This document shows positions 1 to 7,550 of a DNA stretch of 17,479 nt, in pieces. A program made the translations under genes and the position numbers. The stretch's first letter is position 1, and each line of letters opens with the position of its first letter. The notes under the pieces were generated by a model. It was not told the origin of the DNA, ran no database searches, and saw only the letters and a list, made by a program, of their open reading frames with translations. The stretch is from positions 1-17,479 of the forward strand of contig CAOKHR010000015.1 of NCBI GenBank assembly GCA_948468325.1, written 5' to 3'. The DNA comes from an uncultured Lachnospiraceae bacterium. Lineage in GTDB: Bacteria > Bacillota > Clostridia > Lachnospirales > Lachnospiraceae.

Positions 1-576
1 AGCTGGTGTGAAAAAATCGTGTCCCACAATTCGTTCGGCGGGTTCGGATGCGGCCTTTGCTGCATGGCAAATATATACAGCACATTGACGGATTACGAAT
101 GCTCTCCCTGGGACATGTATGAATTTGCGACACAGGCATCTGCTTATTATCCCAGCAAAGAGAGCGGTGCAATTGGCTGGGAAGATATGAAAGCAACGCT
201 GTCGGCGGCTGGTTTTGTATGTGAAAATTGTTTAAAACCCAGAACTTATAAAGAGTTTCAGGCACAGATGAAGCAGGCCAAATCTGCAATTGTACTTGTA
301 AGCAGTGCCAATGATGCCGCGTTTTGGGAAAATACATCGGGACACTATGTCAACATTTGGCTGTATCAGGAAAATACGGATATGGTATTTCTGGCAGAAC
401 CCGGAGATCCGGAAAATAACCGGACCTGGATTCCGCTTCGGTATGTATATGATGCCTTAAAAACAGTAAGCCAGTATCAGTATCTGGCGGTAACATCTTA
501 TCTGGAAGAAAATAATCAGTGGAAGTGGAACGGGATTCATGATGTCTGGAACGGAAGATTTTTTGGAATAAATTGA
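1..576 (+). CDS. C39-like cysteine peptidase domain protein (5' end cut off)
   Basis: The reading frame is open to the left edge (codons before 19 read SWCEKI), so the GTG at 19 is probably internal and the N-terminus lies outside the window. Numbering from that GTG, the visible 185 residues hold a papain-like C39 pattern. There is a GCGLCCMAN motif whose Cys11 (49-51) matches the usual catalytic Cys of GCGPTSxAM, and a GHYVNIW motif whose His109 (343-345) matches the catalytic His. A strand and turn AEPGDP follow, close to the DP that normally comes next. The CC in place of PT after GCG is unusual. There is no ABC transporter domain, so this is not a bacteriocin exporter of the fused type. 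The protein could be a secreted or surface peptidase, an amidase-like enzyme or an inactive binding fold; the substrate is unknown. Family assignment is by motif recall only. Confidence 0.6.
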   Translation, partial: SWCEKIVSHNSFGGFGCGLCCMANIYSTLTDYECSPWDMYEFATQASAYYPSKESGAIGWEDMKATLSAAGFVCENCLKPRTYKEFQAQMKQAKSAIVLVSSANDAAFWENTSGHYVNIWLYQENTDMVFLAEPGDPENNRTWIPLRYVYDALKTVSQYQYLAVTSYLEENNQWKWNGIHDVWNGRFFGIN

Positions 577-700
577 AAAACAGTATTAAGAAACGAAGAA
601 TTCGGACGATATATAAAGTAACAGATAACCAGTGAAATATAAGTCCGGGGAGGGATGAGCCGCATACGGATATGAAGGATATTTTAAGGTTGCATCAGTG

Positions 701-904
701 ATGTTTATTTCTGCAATGTCTGACGCTACATCAAAGCACAGGCAGAAAGAAAAAAACTCCGGTAAACAGAAAGAGTTTGGACAGATATTGGAAGCAGAGG
801 AAAAACGGCAGCGGGAAAATTACGGCATGGAAGGCAAGACAGTCGGTTATACAAGAACAGGCCAGCTGCATATCTGCGGGATCATGCAGAGAACATACAA
901 TTAG
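701..904 (+). CDS. Small hypothetical protein, 67 aa (doubtful)
   Basis: This is a short, charged, soluble protein with no signal peptide or membrane segment. I do not recognise a named family. The frame can begin at GTG 698, ATG 701 or ATG 716. A weak AAGG at 686-689 lies 11 bases before 701. The middle (FGQILEAEEKRQREN) is probably a helix, followed by a GYTRTGQL segment and a C-terminal GIMQRTYN. The last motif closely resembles GMVQRTYD in the 305-residue protein encoded downstream at 1236. The ORF lies in a plausible intergenic position and ends just before a hairpin at 929-956. The helix plus GYTxxG layout recalls small proteins I have seen in Lachnospiraceae genomes, but this is memory and not a search. 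It may also be a chance reading frame. Confidence 0.35.
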   Translation: MFISAMSDATSKHRQKEKNSGKQKEFGQILEAEEKRQRENYGMEGKTVGYTRTGQLHICGIMQRTYN

Positions 905-928
905 CCAGTTGGCTGTAAAATGAGGAGT

Positions 929-956
929 GCCCCGGTATCCTTTTGGATACCGAGGC
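929..956. other. Stable intergenic hairpin without a T-tract
   Basis: An 8-bp perfect stem CGGTATCC / GGATACCG closes a TTTT loop. After one C-A mismatch it is extended by GCC / GGC. No run of T follows on the plus strand (next bases CATTATGAAG), so it is not a standard intrinsic terminator. It lies 25 bases after the stop codon of the small ORF at 701-904 and could be an RNA-stabilising 3' element or a weak terminator. Confidence 0.45.
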
Positions 957-1135
957 CATTATGAAGAAATTTATCAATATATATAGAATGGACATTTGTT
1001 TTGTACAGTAGTATCTTACCAATTATATATGAATAAAGTATGAACAAAGGAAAAACATATTGTAAAAGAGACAAAAAACAATAGAAAAGGATGAGAATTT
1101 TTGTCTAAAATCACGAAAATGGTTTTGGAATATTC
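957..1135. other. AT-rich intergenic stretch, nothing else recognised
   Basis: Together with the hairpin on its left and the promoter on its right, this stretch makes up a gene-free interval of about 330 bases before the gene at 1236. It is very A/T rich. A 16-codon frame at 961-1011 is the only start with a nearby GAGG and is most likely chance. I see no riboswitch core, tRNA or repeat. Confidence 0.4.
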
Positions 1136-1164
1136 TTGAAAATAAAAGAAAATTCTGGTATCAT
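1136..1164 (+). promoter_or_regulatory. Sigma-A promoter of the FliD-like gene
   Basis: The -35 TTGAAA (1136-1141) and -10 TATCAT (1159-1164) are separated by 17 bases. A TGG directly before the -10 makes it an extended -10 promoter. The leader to the ATG is about 65 bases. Nothing here matches a flagellar sigma-28 consensus, so the gene need not be in a motility regulon. Confidence 0.7.
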
Positions 1165-1235
1165 TATATTAAAAATATACCTAAATAAAATGCCTGGACA
1201 GGGAAGTTGGGGCATACAGTCAAAGGAGTGATATT

Positions 1236-2153
1236 ATGTCAATTACGATTTCAGCTAACTCAAATACGGTAGGCGGCCTGTTTTCCAGTATGAATTCAAA
1301 TTTGCTGAACACGAAAAACAATGCATTTTCCGGTTTGGGAATGATGGGTGGTTTTAGTTATTCAGATTATGCCAGCATCCGGAACGGTTCTTACCACAAA
1401 CTGTTAAGTTCATACTATTCATTGGATAGTGTGGATTCGGGAAGCAAGGCGTCTTCGAGTACGTCAGGTACATCGGGCACTTCTGGGTCAACATCCAGAA
1501 CTTATAATTACTGGACAAAAGACGGTATGGTTCAGAGAACTTATGATACCGGTCTTGTGACGAGAAAAACAGGAACGACAGGCAAAGCAAGCACTTCTAC
1601 TTCAAAAGAAACGGCGGCCAAACTGGCGGACATTGAATCAAGCGCCGAGAAACTAAATGATGCGGCAAATACGCTTTTGACACAGGGAACAAAATCTTTG
1701 TTTAACAAAGTGACAACGACTGACAAAGACGGGAATAAGACAACAGGATATAATACGGATGCAATCTATAAAGCAGTATCTGACTATGCAGCACAGTATA
1801 ATAAGCTTGTGAATCAGGCGGGCAGTTCCAACGTATTGTCGATTCGTGCGTCGGCAGCATCCATTATGGATTATTCCAAAGCAAATGAAAAAGCGCTTTC
1901 TGAAATAGGAATTTCCATTGATTCCGAGAAAAAGACAATGACAGTGGATGAAGAGAAATTTAAGAGTGCAGATATGAATGAAGTAAAGAAGCTGTTCCAG
2001 GGAAGCGGCTCTTATGCATATCAGGTAGCTTCCAAGGCTTCCTCCATTGACTATCAGGCACAGTATGAAGCACAGAAATCCAGTACATATAACAGCGGCG
2101 GAGCATATTCGTACAATTATTCTGCCGGAAGTGTCTGGAACGGTATGGTTTAA
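1236..2153 (+). CDS. FliD-like (flagellar hook-associated protein 2-like) C-terminal domain protein
   Basis: The 305-residue protein has no signal peptide and no membrane segment. Residues 44-61 carry a distinctive SDYASIRNGSYHKLLSSYY stretch that I recall as recurrent in Lachnospiraceae proteins of this kind. Residues 68-88 are a Ser/Gly/Thr linker. From about 125 to 265 it looks helical and resembles the end of FliD: VSDYAAQYNKLV (181-192), then LSEIGISIDSEKKTMTVDEEKFK (221-243), NEVKKLFQG, and a Tyr/Ser-rich tail. FliD caps the flagellar filament and is normally 450 or more residues long, so the protein is much shorter and lacks the usual cap domains. The ATG has a strong AAAGGAG. It has its own promoter, and a terminator follows at 2161. 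No flagellar gene is in the window, so a surface or secreted role unrelated to motility is possible. Confidence 0.6.
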   Translation: MSITISANSNTVGGLFSSMNSNLLNTKNNAFSGLGMMGGFSYSDYASIRNGSYHKLLSSYYSLDSVDSGSKASSSTSGTSGTSGSTSRTYNYWTKDGMVQRTYDTGLVTRKTGTTGKASTSTSKETAAKLADIESSAEKLNDAANTLLTQGTKSLFNKVTTTDKDGNKTTGYNTDAIYKAVSDYAAQYNKLVNQAGSSNVLSIRASAASIMDYSKANEKALSEIGISIDSEKKTMTVDEEKFKSADMNEVKKLFQGSGSYAYQVASKASSIDYQAQYEAQKSSTYNSGGAYSYNYSAGSVWNGMV

Positions 2154-2160
2154 AAAATAA

Positions 2161-2194
2161 AAACAGCAGATCGTTTTGGATCTGCTGTTTTTTT
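2161..2194. terminator. Bidirectional intrinsic terminator between convergent genes
   Basis: A 12-bp perfect stem AAACAGCAGATC / GATCTGCTGTTT (2161-2172 and 2179-2190) closes the loop GTTTTG. It is flanked by A-rich sequence on the left and T-rich sequence on the right, so it can stop transcription from both sides. Its right side overlaps the stop codon of the minus-strand ABC-F gene. Confidence 0.9.
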
Positions 2195-3833
2195 AATTAT
2201 CGTCTTCATCGGCTGCTGCCATAGAGTAGACGGAACGTTTTCTTGCCATTTCATCACTGGCAAGGTATTCATCATAGGTTGTAATTTTATCTATGATGGT
2301 TCCGTTTGGCAGAAATTCAATAATCCGGTTTGCCGTTGTTTCCACAACCTGATGGTCTCTGGAAGAAAAGAGAATAACGCCCGGAAATTTAATCAGCCCG
2401 TTATTTAAAGCGGTGATGGATTCCATATCTAAGTGGTCTGTCGGTTCGTCCAAAATCAATACGTTTGATGCTTCAATCATCATACGCGACAGCAGAACGC
2501 GGACTTTTTCACCGCCGGAAAGCACACGCATCTTCTTTACGCCGTCTTCACCGGCAAAAAGCATTCTCCCCAAAAATCCGCGTACATAAGTAGCGTCTTT
2601 AATTTCGGAAAACTGGGTCAGCCAGTCTACAATAAGTAAATCCGTATCAAAAATCTGCGTATTGTCTTTTGGAAAGTAGGACTGGGAAGTCGTTACACCC
2701 CATTTATAAGTTCCTTCATCCGGTTCCATTTCCCCTGTAATAATTTTAAAAAGCGTTGTTTTGGCAAGCTCATTGCTGCCGACAAAAGCAACTTTATCAT
2801 CATGTCCGAGAATAAAAGAGACATTATCTAAAATTTTTACACCGTCAATTGTTTTGCTGATATTCTCAACCATAAGGACTTCGTTTCCGATTTCGCGGGA
2901 GGGGCGGAAGTCAATATAAGGATATTTGCGGCTGGAAGGACGAATCTCATCTAACTGGATTTTTTCCAGTGCACGTTTTCTGGAGGTTGCCTGTTTGGAT
3001 TTGGAGGCATTTGCAGAAAAGCGGGAGATAAATTCCTGCAGTTCTTTGATCTTTTCTTCTTTTTTCTTATTGGCTTCTTTCATCTGCTTAATCAAAAGCT
3101 GGCTGGATTCGTACCAGAAATCATAGTTTCCGGCATAGAGCTGGATTTTGCCGTAATCAATATCTGCGATATTCGTGCAGACTTTATTTAAAAAATAGCG
3201 GTCGTGAGAAACAACGATTACCGTGTTTTCAAAATTGATCAGAAATTCTTCCAGCCAGGCGATGGCATCTAAATCCAGATGATTGGTAGGCTCGTCAAGA
3301 AGCAGAATATCCGGATTTCCAAACAGTGCCTGTGCAAGCAGAACTTTGACTTTTAATGCGCCGGGAAGATCTTTCATGATAGTGTAGTGTTCTTCTGTAG
3401 GAATTCCAAGGCCGTTTAAAAGCGTTGCGGCATCACTCTCTGCATTCCAGCCGTCCATATCGGCAAATTCGGCTTCCAGTTCACTGGCACGGATACCGTC
3501 TTCATCTGAAAAATCTTCTTTCATGTAGATGGCGTCTTTTTCTTTCATAATGTCATAAAGGCGTCTGTTTCCCATAATGACTGTATCTAAAACAGAAAAT
3601 TCATCGTATTTAAAGTGATCCTGCTGTAAAAAAGACAGGCGCTGTCCGGGAGTGATAACGACATCTCCGTTTGTGGGTTCTAACTGTCCGGATAAAATTT
3701 TTAAAAAAGTAGACTTTCCGGCTCCGTTTGCTCCGATCAGGCCGTAGCAGTTTCCTTCGGTAAATTTGATATTGACTTCTTCAAACAAAGCTTTTTTGCC
3801 AAGCCGTAAGGTAACATTATTTGCACTTATCAT
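2193..3833 (-). CDS. ABC-F family ATPase, YbiT/YkpA type
   Basis: A soluble 546-residue protein with two ABC domains joined by a charged linker (about 241-310), the usual ABC-F plan. ABC-F proteins bind the ribosomal E site and act as translation factors or antibiotic protectors. Domain 1 has Walker A GANGAGKST (34-42), Walker B with DEPTNHLD (Glu181) and switch VVSHDR (His210). Its signature is LPGAL (156-160) instead of LSGG. Domain 2 has signature LSGGEK (438-443) and catalytic Glu463 in DEPTDHLD, but a degenerate Walker A GSNELAKTT (352-360) and SSRDH (490-494) where a switch His is expected. I recall the NELAKTT form in other Firmicute YkpA-like proteins, so it is probably family-wide. 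The start has GAGGTG seven bases upstream. The type is not one of the known resistance ABC-Fs, so a housekeeping role is more likely. It is monocistronic. Confidence 0.88.
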   Translation of the reverse strand: MISANNVTLRLGKKALFEEVNIKFTEGNCYGLIGANGAGKSTFLKILSGQLEPTNGDVVITPGQRLSFLQQDHFKYDEFSVLDTVIMGNRRLYDIMKEKDAIYMKEDFSDEDGIRASELEAEFADMDGWNAESDAATLLNGLGIPTEEHYTIMKDLPGALKVKVLLAQALFGNPDILLLDEPTNHLDLDAIAWLEEFLINFENTVIVVSHDRYFLNKVCTNIADIDYGKIQLYAGNYDFWYESSQLLIKQMKEANKKKEEKIKELQEFISRFSANASKSKQATSRKRALEKIQLDEIRPSSRKYPYIDFRPSREIGNEVLMVENISKTIDGVKILDNVSFILGHDDKVAFVGSNELAKTTLFKIITGEMEPDEGTYKWGVTTSQSYFPKDNTQIFDTDLLIVDWLTQFSEIKDATYVRGFLGRMLFAGEDGVKKMRVLSGGEKVRVLLSRMMIEASNVLILDEPTDHLDMESITALNNGLIKFPGVILFSSRDHQVVETTANRIIEFLPNGTIIDKITTYDEYLASDEMARKRSVYSMAAADEDDN

Positions 3834-3880
3834 TGTAACACCTCAGTTTTTCCATATTTTCTTGCAAAACATACTTCTTT

Positions 3881-3908
3881 ATTATACATAAAAAGAGTTC
3901 TTTTTCAA
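3881..3908 (-). promoter_or_regulatory. Promoter of the ABC-F gene
   Basis: Read on the minus strand, TTGAAA (3908-3903) and a perfect TATAAT (3886-3881) are separated by 16 bases. The start codon at 3833 follows after about 45 bases. The promoter lies back to back with the sialidase promoter. Confidence 0.75.
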
Positions 3909-3940
3909 GACAAAGAAATCGAAATCCGCCTGTTTTTTTG

Positions 3941-3970
3941 TTGGTAATCCAATGCGTGTTGTGTTATGAT
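3941..3970 (+). promoter_or_regulatory. Promoter of the sialidase gene
   Basis: TTGGTA (3941-3946) and TATGAT (3965-3970) are separated by 18 bases, with an extended -10 TGT before the TATGAT. The leader of about 75 bases to the ATG at 4055 shows no strong structure. The copy of the AGCGCT motif seen before the transporter is absent here. Confidence 0.6.
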
Positions 3971-4054
3971 ACAAATAAGAATATACGAAGGGGGATCTGT
4001 AGAAATCTTTACGGGGTGTTCTGAAAATAAGAGAAGGGAATATTAGGTTAAGAA

Positions 4055-7000
4055 ATGGCAAAAAGAAAAAAAGTTTTACAAATGTGCAAAAGAGGTGTTG
4101 GCTATGCGGTGTGTTCTGCAATGGTTGTGACTGTATTTCCGGCATTTGCAGATTCTGTGCCGGCAAAAGAGGCAAAAAATGCAGCGGGAGTGAGCCGGGA
4201 AGCGGGAACAGAACTGATAAAAGCAGGAAGTATTCCCGCAGCGGAAGATACGAAAACAGCTGCACAGCCGTTTTCTACATGGACAGGGGGCAGCTACAGC
4301 TTTCGTATTCCGTGTTTCATCTCTCTGGAAAATGGCGCATACGAGGGAAATCTTGTAGCAGCAGCAGACGCCAGATATACGACGCCAGGGGACGGCGGCG
4401 GTCTGGATACAATTGCATCCGTATCTTCGGATATGGGAGAGACATGGAATTACAGTTTTCCGATCTGGTTTCCGGACAGCGAGGGCTATGCAAGCAAAAA
4501 TGCCACAACAGTCATTGATCCGGTGCTTGTAGAAGGAGAAGACGGTACGATTTACTGTTTTGCAGACGTCAATCCGACAGGCATTACGACACATTATGGC
4601 AGGATTCCTGCGGGAAACGGATATATAGAGGCAGGCGGAAAAAAGCGTCTTGCACTGACAGATACTTTTGCAAATGCATCCGGCAATCCTGCAGCAGATA
4701 CGGCTATGGAAAAGTATGCTTATTATGTCGGGGATTTTAAAGACGGATATGCGCCTGTATTAAAACGGTCAGATGGTACAGAAACAGACTGGCGTGTAGA
4801 TGAATGGTATAATATTGAGAAAAAAGACGGCGGCATGTATAAGCCTCTGACGCAAAAGCAGGTAAATACAGACACTGATATTCAGCAGAACGTTTTTTAT
4901 GCGGCGAGCCAGCTTCATGTATTCAATATTGGATATATCTGGATGGTAGAATCAAAAGACGGCGGAATGAGCTGGGAAAATCCGCGGATTTTAAATGACC
5001 AGGTAAAACCGGAGTCAGGAGAGACTTATATTCTGGTGTCGCCGGGAAAAGGGCTGACGACAAAAGAGGGCGATGAAAGTATTATTACGATTCCGCTTTA
5101 CGGAGATCAGGGCGGTGAAAAAGCCAGCTTTATGTATTCCAAAGACGGAGAGACATGGACACGGACCAATAATGTTACGCATGATGCGGCAGCCGGCAAA
5201 TCATCCGAAAGCGAAATGGTAGAGCTTTCCGACGGAACGCTGCGTATGTTTTCAAGAACCGGAAAGAATGCCGTAAACAAGATTTGCTATACGGATGCCG
5301 CTGTGGATGAAAACGGCGAATATTCGATGGGCACCATGGTAGTAACGGATGTTGCGTGCTGGTCTGACTGTAATGTTTCGGCAATCCGCTATTCGAAACA
5401 AGTAAACGGAAAAGATCTCGTGCTTGTGGCATGCCCCAGCGGACCGGACGGCCGCCGCAACGGAAAGATTTATTCGTTTCTGGTAAATAACGATGAAGAA
5501 AAGACCATGGAACCGCTTCACGAGTTTGAAATTAAAGCTCCGGGTTATGGGGATGATTTTGCTTATTCCTGTATGGCGGAATTGAAAGACGGCACGATTG
5601 GGATACTCTGGGAGGCGTCAACAGGCGGCTATATCGGCAATGACCCGTATGAACTGCTGTATCAGAACTACCATATCAAAGCGATTGTTCCGGATACGGA
5701 TATTGATGGCGTGACAGGAAACCCTCCTGAAAAATCTGATGAGATAACAATCTGTTTGGAAAAGGGCGCCGACTATACGGTAAATGCAGAAAGTGTTTCC
5801 CTGACAGGCGGCAGTGAAGATGCAGTTTCCATTACTTCCAGGGATGCGTATTTCCTCTGCGACAGCAAGACAAGCAGCAAAGCAAACCAGTCCGCGGCAA
5901 TTGAAAATGCACGGATGACGTTTACAGAGGGAAAAGACACAGGTACCTGGCGCATCAAGAATGAATTTATCAATCATTATCTGACAAATTCTAATAATTA
6001 TCAGATTTTTTATCTGAACCCGGTTCCGGAAGATATGATAGTTGAAAAAGCCGGAGAGGGAACAGAAGCAGTCTTTCGGATTAAAAACAAAGAATCCGGC
6101 AGTTATATCTGTTATAACGGTACAAATACAACGTTTAACCGTATGGCAGACTATGATGATTCCTGGACAGACGGAACATTTGACTTTATACTTTTAAAAG
6201 AGCATGAAGGAGTTTTTGGTGATGATCTGATTCCCGGATATGAGAGAGTTTCAGAAATTGAATCCGGGGAAAATTATCTGCTGGTATGTGAGTTTGACGG
6301 AGAATGGATTGTCTTTTATCCTTATGCAGAAGACTGTGCCAGCTGGGCAGGTGCAGGTGCGATCTGGAATGCCTCCAGCAGAAACAGGGTAAAATTCTTC
6401 AAAGAGGATCTTGCTTTGACAAAACAGACTGTCATTACAGGACTTGCCGCCGGAGAAACCGTTAAAGTGAAAGCGGGTGAAACGGTATATAATATACAGG
6501 TAAAGGAGCCCGTATCAAAAAGCGCTGTAGACAATCTCTTTTTATCCGCAAAGCAGGAAGCAGCCGCTTACCGGAAAGCAGAAAAGGGCGACTATTCCGC
6601 CGCTACATGGAATACTTTGCAGAATGCATGCCAGAACATACTGAATGCGGCGGATAATCTCTCCATTACTGATATGAAGTCTCTGATGGAGGACTTAACG
6701 ATTGCAAAGAACAATCTGAAACTGATCGACAGGGTACAGGAAGAGTCAGAAGCCAGGGATAGTATACAAAAAGCACAAAGCGATTATACAGCGGGAGAGA
6801 CGAAATATACAAAAGAATCTTATGAAGTTTTTAAAAAGGCATATGATGCGTTAAACAGTGCAATTGCAGGCGGCAAAACAGATTTAGAGGAACTGCAGAA
6901 GCTGAAACAGAATCTTGAAAAAGCGCGGCAGGAATTAAAAGAAAAACCGCAGGACAACGGGCCGGAACCAGTCAGATATGAAGAAGGAAAATCTTATACA

Positions 7001-7462
7001 GTCGGGGATTATTCTTATACGATTTTAAGCCTGACAAAGAAGACGGCAGCCGTTGACGGCTTAAGCAGCGCTGCATTGAAAAAGATAAATGTCAAAAATA
7101 CCGTAACTATCGGCAATGAATCCTATAAAATAATTTCTGTGGCGGATTCGGCATTTAAGGATTCCAAAAATGTAACGGAAGTTACGCTTGGGGCCAATAT
7201 CGAGACGATTGGAAGCAATGCATTTTCAGGATGCGGCAGGCTGGCAAAAGTTACAGTCAGCAGTACAAAATTAAAGACAATCGGTAAAAAGGCTTTTTAC
7301 AGCTGCAAAAAGTTAAAGACGATTACACTGAAAACAAAGAAGCTTGCCAAAATTGAAAAGAATGCTTTTGGCAAAATCCATAAAAAAGCAGCAGTAAAAG
7401 TTCCCGGGAATAAATTTAGTGCATACAAAAAACGTTTTAAAAATGTGAAATTTAAAAAATAA
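4055..7462 (+). CDS. Secreted multi-domain exo-alpha-sialidase (GH33)
   Basis: The 1135-residue protein should release terminal sialic acids from host glycans outside the cell. Residues 1-33 look like a signal peptide (basic start, hydrophobic core, AFA before DSV). GH33 spans about 75-545. It has FRIP with Arg84 of the arginine triad, Asp113 in PGDGGGLD as likely acid/base, and Asp boxes at SSDMGETW (124-131), SKDGGMSW (300-307) and SKDGETW (362-368). Glu385 and Arg401 lie in the SESEMVEL...FSR block, a further Arg at 467/468, and Tyr504 is the likely nucleophile. Spacings agree with clostridial sialidases (Glu to Arg 16 residues). Residues 546-820 are an unrecognised beta-rich region. Two FIVAR-like helical modules follow (about 822-894 and 895-967), then a BspA/LRR_5-type repeat (about 982-1135) ending in a Lys-rich tail. 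There is no LPXTG anchor and no visible sialic-acid CBM before GH33. An AGG lies seven bases before the ATG. It is monocistronic, with its own terminator. Confidence 0.9.
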   Translation: MAKRKKVLQMCKRGVGYAVCSAMVVTVFPAFADSVPAKEAKNAAGVSREAGTELIKAGSIPAAEDTKTAAQPFSTWTGGSYSFRIPCFISLENGAYEGNLVAAADARYTTPGDGGGLDTIASVSSDMGETWNYSFPIWFPDSEGYASKNATTVIDPVLVEGEDGTIYCFADVNPTGITTHYGRIPAGNGYIEAGGKKRLALTDTFANASGNPAADTAMEKYAYYVGDFKDGYAPVLKRSDGTETDWRVDEWYNIEKKDGGMYKPLTQKQVNTDTDIQQNVFYAASQLHVFNIGYIWMVESKDGGMSWENPRILNDQVKPESGETYILVSPGKGLTTKEGDESIITIPLYGDQGGEKASFMYSKDGETWTRTNNVTHDAAAGKSSESEMVELSDGTLRMFSRTGKNAVNKICYTDAAVDENGEYSMGTMVVTDVACWSDCNVSAIRYSKQVNGKDLVLVACPSGPDGRRNGKIYSFLVNNDEEKTMEPLHEFEIKAPGYGDDFAYSCMAELKDGTIGILWEASTGGYIGNDPYELLYQNYHIKAIVPDTDIDGVTGNPPEKSDEITICLEKGADYTVNAESVSLTGGSEDAVSITSRDAYFLCDSKTSSKANQSAAIENARMTFTEGKDTGTWRIKNEFINHYLTNSNNYQIFYLNPVPEDMIVEKAGEGTEAVFRIKNKESGSYICYNGTNTTFNRMADYDDSWTDGTFDFILLKEHEGVFGDDLIPGYERVSEIESGENYLLVCEFDGEWIVFYPYAEDCASWAGAGAIWNASSRNRVKFFKEDLALTKQTVITGLAAGETVKVKAGETVYNIQVKEPVSKSAVDNLFLSAKQEAAAYRKAEKGDYSAATWNTLQNACQNILNAADNLSITDMKSLMEDLTIAKNNLKLIDRVQEESEARDSIQKAQSDYTAGETKYTKESYEVFKKAYDALNSAIAGGKTDLEELQKLKQNLEKARQELKEKPQDNGPEPVRYEEGKSYTVGDYSYTILSLTKKTAAVDGLSSAALKKINVKNTVTIGNESYKIISVADSAFKDSKNVTEVTLGANIETIGSNAFSGCGRLAKVTVSSTKLKTIGKKAFYSCKKLKTITLKTKKLAKIEKNAFGKIHKKAAVKVPGNKFSAYKKRFKNVKFKK

Positions 7463-7463
7463 C

Positions 7464-7503
7464 AAAAAGAACCGGTGCGGCAGATGTCATGCCGGTTCTT
7501 TTT
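7464..7503 (+). terminator. Intrinsic terminator after the sialidase gene
   Basis: The arms AAAAAGAACCGG (7464-7475) and CCGGTTCTTTTT (7492-7503) pair over 12 bases with a 16-base loop, and a T-tract follows to 7505. It begins right after the sialidase stop codon. Confidence 0.88.
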
Positions 7504-7518
7504 TTATATGCAGAAATA

Positions 7519-7547
7519 TTGCACATTGTAAAGATATGTGTTATATT
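7519..7547 (+). promoter_or_regulatory. Promoter of the symporter gene
   Basis: TTGCAC (7519-7524) and TATATT (7542-7547) are 17 bases apart, with an extended -10 TGT just before the TATATT. Transcription would start near 7553-7555, inside the left arm of the inverted repeat at 7551-7588. Confidence 0.7.
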
Positions 7548-7550
7548 AAC

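Noticed and set aside
577..700. Possible riboswitch or leader RNA before the small ORF
   Set aside because: The GGGGAGGGATGAGCC stretch looked structured, but I could not match it to a known class or draw a convincing stem set.
672..701. Tiny frame ending in TGA that overlaps the next ATG
   Set aside because: It has only nine codons and a poor ribosome binding site; the overlap is probably accidental.
961..1011. A 16-codon frame (MKKFINIYRMDICFVQ) with GAGG five bases upstream
   Set aside because: It is very short, AT-rich and partly overlaps the hairpin region. There is no supporting context, so it is most likely chance.
1236..2153. True flagellin or hook protein assignment
   Set aside because: The length, the missing cap domains and the lack of any flagellar neighbour support only a FliD-like C-terminal segment.
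4076..4594. Long minus-strand frame of 172 codons inside the sialidase gene
   Set aside because: It is Cys- and Arg-rich shadow coding antisense to a clear signal peptide and GH33 domain, with no start signals of its own.
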